A program made the translations under genes and the position numbers. DNA of 64,000 nt from Halomonas sp. 25-S5 (GTDB lineage: Bacteria > Pseudomonadota > Gammaproteobacteria > Pseudomonadales > Halomonadaceae). The notes beneath the pieces are model-generated. The model searched no databases, was not told the origin of the DNA, and was given only the letters and a program-made list of their open reading frames with translations. The stretch is taken from positions 343,009 to 407,008 of the forward strand of contig NZ_JARANV010000001.1 of assembly GCF_029889845.1 (NCBI RefSeq). The letters run 5' to 3'. Positions 63,891-64,000 of this stretch are shown here, piece by piece; position 1 is the first letter of the stretch; each line of letters opens with the position of its first letter.

Positions 63891-64000
63891 ATAGGGGTCG
63901 GGAAGGCTTAGCCTCCCCGCCCTCCGAACCGTGCGTGCGGTTCTCCCGCACACGGCTCTCCAGTTGATGGTTTCCTCATCGGGATTGGCTCGCGTGCTGC
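63891..64000 (-). mobile_element. 3' end of a second group II intron, running off the window
   Basis: On the minus strand the sequence contains a domain V hairpin (63926-63958) followed by a domain VI-like hairpin (GGGGAGGCTAAGCCTTCCCG) and an end CCCCTAT at about 63891. The rest of the intron, including any reverse transcriptase gene, lies beyond the right edge. Its domain V differs from that of the intron at 39.5 kb, so it is a different intron type. Confidence 0.85.
63926..63958 (-). ncRNA. Group II intron domain V of the right-edge intron
   Basis: Minus strand GAGCCGTG...CACGGTTC stem, upper stem TGCGG/CCGCA with a GAGA-type loop; the AGC triad is at positions 2-4. 33 nt, canonical. Confidence 0.88.

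Overview
The window reads as a chromosomal piece of a GC-rich, probably halophilic gammaproteobacterium close to Halomonas. That placement is inferred from family composition (phasin, CysNC fusion, PsrA, type IV pilus ATPase, PglL-like ligase) and base composition; no rRNA or tRNA gene is present to confirm it. It is mostly a surface-polysaccharide locus, followed by a small-gene/toxin-antitoxin region and a type IV pilus cluster.

Layout. 0-3.3 kb: housekeeping genes (EamA permease, small membrane protein, DadA-like oxidoreductase, TerB-like protein). 3.4-15.4 kb: nucleotide-sugar genes (UDP-glucose dehydrogenase, UDP-glucuronate-type epimerase), an LtaS-like phosphotransferase, two GT4 glycosyltransferases, a WaaP-like sugar kinase, a sulfotransferase, an O-antigen ligase and a WbpM/CapD dehydratase. 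15.7-22.9 kb: a sulfate-activation module (SLC13 permease, a degenerate IS630-type protein, cysD, cysNC, cysQ). Each gap of the cys operon carries an inverted-repeat element built from AAGCTGGAAG words, and one of these elements contains a four-helix-bundle (IVS/S23-type) gene. 22.9-45.9 kb, all on the minus strand: a long polysaccharide operon whose leader carries a perfect RfaH ops element. It runs wzz, rmlB (broken), mobile DNA, a low-GC GT/flippase/polymerase cassette, wbjBCD for UDP-N-acetyl-L-fucosamine, a GT, a second sulfotransferase, a HEPN gene pair, a PglC-like sugar transferase, an aminotransferase, a flippase and a second WbpM/CapD copy, ending at a hairpin terminator. Inside it lie an IS10-group element with a 9-bp duplication, a decayed ISAs1-family element interrupted by a group II intron, a broken vapBC pair and a 271-bp MITE-like element.

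46.2-50.1 kb: protein tyrosine phosphatase, beta-CASP metallo-hydrolase, a second CysQ and MscL. 50.2-55.7 kb: a dense run of toxin-antitoxin-type pairs (HEPN/MNT, YoeB/YefM-like, HigB/HigA-like, XRE with a broken toxin, DUF4160/DUF2442, RelE/RHH) with a phasin gene and a REP-associated tyrosine transposase (RAYT). Eleven copies of a 25-bp palindromic repeat (GGGGTCTGTCCCC core) are confined to 50.2-57.9 kb. In three minus-strand genes the repeat or its duplicated TAATCGG half provides the stop codon. 55.9-62.0 kb: PglL-like O-oligosaccharyltransferase, pilin, PilB and PilC. 62.1-64 kb: a DUF2283 gene between two tandem repeats, L,D-transpeptidase, PsrA with its operator, and the 3' end of a second group II intron at the right edge.

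Working together (inference): sulfate enters through the SLC13 permease, CysD/CysNC make PAPS, the two sulfotransferases use it on the glycan, and CysQ removes PAP. The locus therefore looks built to make a sulfated, FucNAc- and uronate-containing surface polysaccharide under RfaH control.
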